Translations under genes and position numbers: made by a program
Shown: positions 62,901 through 64,000 of the stretch, one piece after another
Layout of the letters: every line of letters starts with the position of its first letter
Numbering within the stretch: position 1 is the stretch's first letter
Source: Leishmania mexicana MHOM/GT/2001/U1103
Taxonomy: Eukaryota; Euglenozoa; Kinetoplastea; Trypanosomatida; Trypanosomatidae
Assembly (NCBI RefSeq): GCF_000234665.1
Contig: NC_018334.1
Location: 682,001 to 746,000 of the forward strand
Length of the DNA: 64,000 nucleotides
Reading direction: 5' to 3'
The notes under the pieces: model-generated
The model's database searches: none
What the model saw: only the letters and a program-made list of their open reading frames with translations
What the model was told of the DNA's origin: nothing

Positions 62901-64000
62901 GGCCCGGGCGGGAGCGAAAGAGGCAAGCAAAAAAAGGGCAGAATAAACCAAAAAAAAATAATAATATCAAGAAAATTTACACCGGATCGTTTTCCTTCTT
63001 TGTTTTTCTTTTTCTCCCCTTGACAGATGCGTGGACGCCGGCGTTTCTTGCTCAGCCATTTCGTGAATCTAAGATGCGCGCGCGCGTTCCTTATGCGTAT
63101 GTGCGTTATTGTAGCCCATCACGAGTTCCTTGAAGCCAAACAAAAGGAGGAAAGGGGGGATGCGGGACAAGAAAAGGCCGAAAAAAAGAGGGAGACGGAA
63201 CCGTTGTCTGTAGCACCTCCCACTGCGCTGCTGTCATGTACGGCAGTTTTGTGCGTTTTGCTTCTCTGGTGGTGTGTGCGCCTGCGTACACCAAAGAGGA
63301 GAAACTGAAAACAAAATGGAAGGGAACACGTGCATGTGCCCGCTCGGAGGAGCTTAGTGTTAATAGCCGGCGAACATGTGGCGAGCACGACCTCACCTCC
63401 ACGCCACGCTGCACACACACACACACACACACCGACACATACAAGCACAAGCACCCCCATATGCGTACACACATGCATGCCCATACACGCCCACAGACAA
63501 CGAGGGTAATAGGCGCAGGTCCACAGAATGGGGTGCGCTCTCAGACAGTTGAGCACTATGCCATGCTATCAAAAGGGAGAGGGCGAAAATAAAAAAAAAC
63601 CCTTGGCACAAGAGGAAAACAAAGAAGGCGACAGAACCACAGCGCTTCATCAAAGAGGAGACGGGAAAAAGATAAGTGCTAACATGTGAGGGAAAGTAAC
63701 CCCCCCCCTCCCCCTCCAAAACAAAACAAAAACAAAACAAAAAAAAGAAGAAGAAGACAGTCGGCCCGTTACATAGAAGAAATATATGCGTCCCTGTCTC
63801 GATGAAGAGCGGATGCGGGTGTGTCAAGCTCAGATTCGGCACAACATAAGAGAGAAAAAAAAAAATGTGGCCGAGATAAAAAAAGAGTCAACGAGTATTC
63901 TGAGGCGGTGGTGTTGGTCTGCTCTTTGAAGTGATTGTCCGAAGGGGTGTACCTCCTCTGGTCAGAAACTTGACCTTTTTTTCTTCTGTTTGTGCTTATT
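59952..64000. other. Intergenic region right of the kinase gene
   Basis: About 4 kb with no supported gene. It holds the 5' flank of the kinase gene and presumably the 3' UTR of the next minus-strand gene, whose stop is beyond 64000. A TATATA tract lies near 60407-60419 and a CA run near 63410-63430. The stretch 61960-62620 is less skewed in composition than its neighbours and might be a decayed retroposon, but it shares no clear ends with the two SIDER-like copies. Confidence 0.6.
59972..59973 (-). promoter_or_regulatory. Predicted spliced-leader acceptor AG for the kinase gene
   Basis: On the minus strand a T-rich tract (about 59993-60023) is followed by CTACCCCACCCTCGTAG; the AG at 59973-59972 lies about 21 bases before the ATG at 59951. 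Confidence 0.45.

Overview
The window reads as part of a Leishmania-type trypanosomatid chromosome. The evidence is long intron-less GC-rich reading frames all on the minus strand, separated by kilobases of low-complexity DNA. Most genes are preceded by a polypyrimidine tract and an AG just before the start, as expected for spliced-leader trans-splicing. Two SIDER-like retroposon remnants lie in 3' flanks. Species cannot be fixed by eye. There is one 100-base N gap at 50344-50443.

In transcription order (right to left): (1) 59951-53187, a 2254-residue AGC kinase with a PDK1-type PH domain and two very large insertions inside the kinase fold. (2) 47020-44156, (3) 33515-28425 and (4) 25674-22228, three diverged paralogues of a family I do not recognise. 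Each starts MGxxPS, a canonical N-myristoylation context, and they share at least six conserved blocks in the same order. (5) 18985-17287, a decayed pseudogene. (6) 14869-10496, a large alpha-helical protein resembling RNA polymerase II-associated protein 1. (7) 9388-4466, a leucine-rich-repeat protein. (8) 1505 to the left edge, the 5' part of an unrecognised gene that continues outside the window.

The intergenic stretches are long, the largest being 10.6 kb (33516-44155). They are rich in purine on the + strand, so the predicted pre-mRNA is pyrimidine-rich there. This creates many long meaningless open frames. They hold microsatellites, AT islands and several perfect inverted repeats. The full and the shrunken SIDER-like elements lie in the 3' flanks of two of the three paralogues, in mRNA sense.

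The most novel content is the MGxxPS/KSAG paralogue trio. The PDK1-like kinase carries large insertions and an altered activation loop and PH pocket. The intergenic hairpins also merit a look. No functional link between the genes can be claimed from co-location, because trypanosomatid polycistrons are not functional operons.
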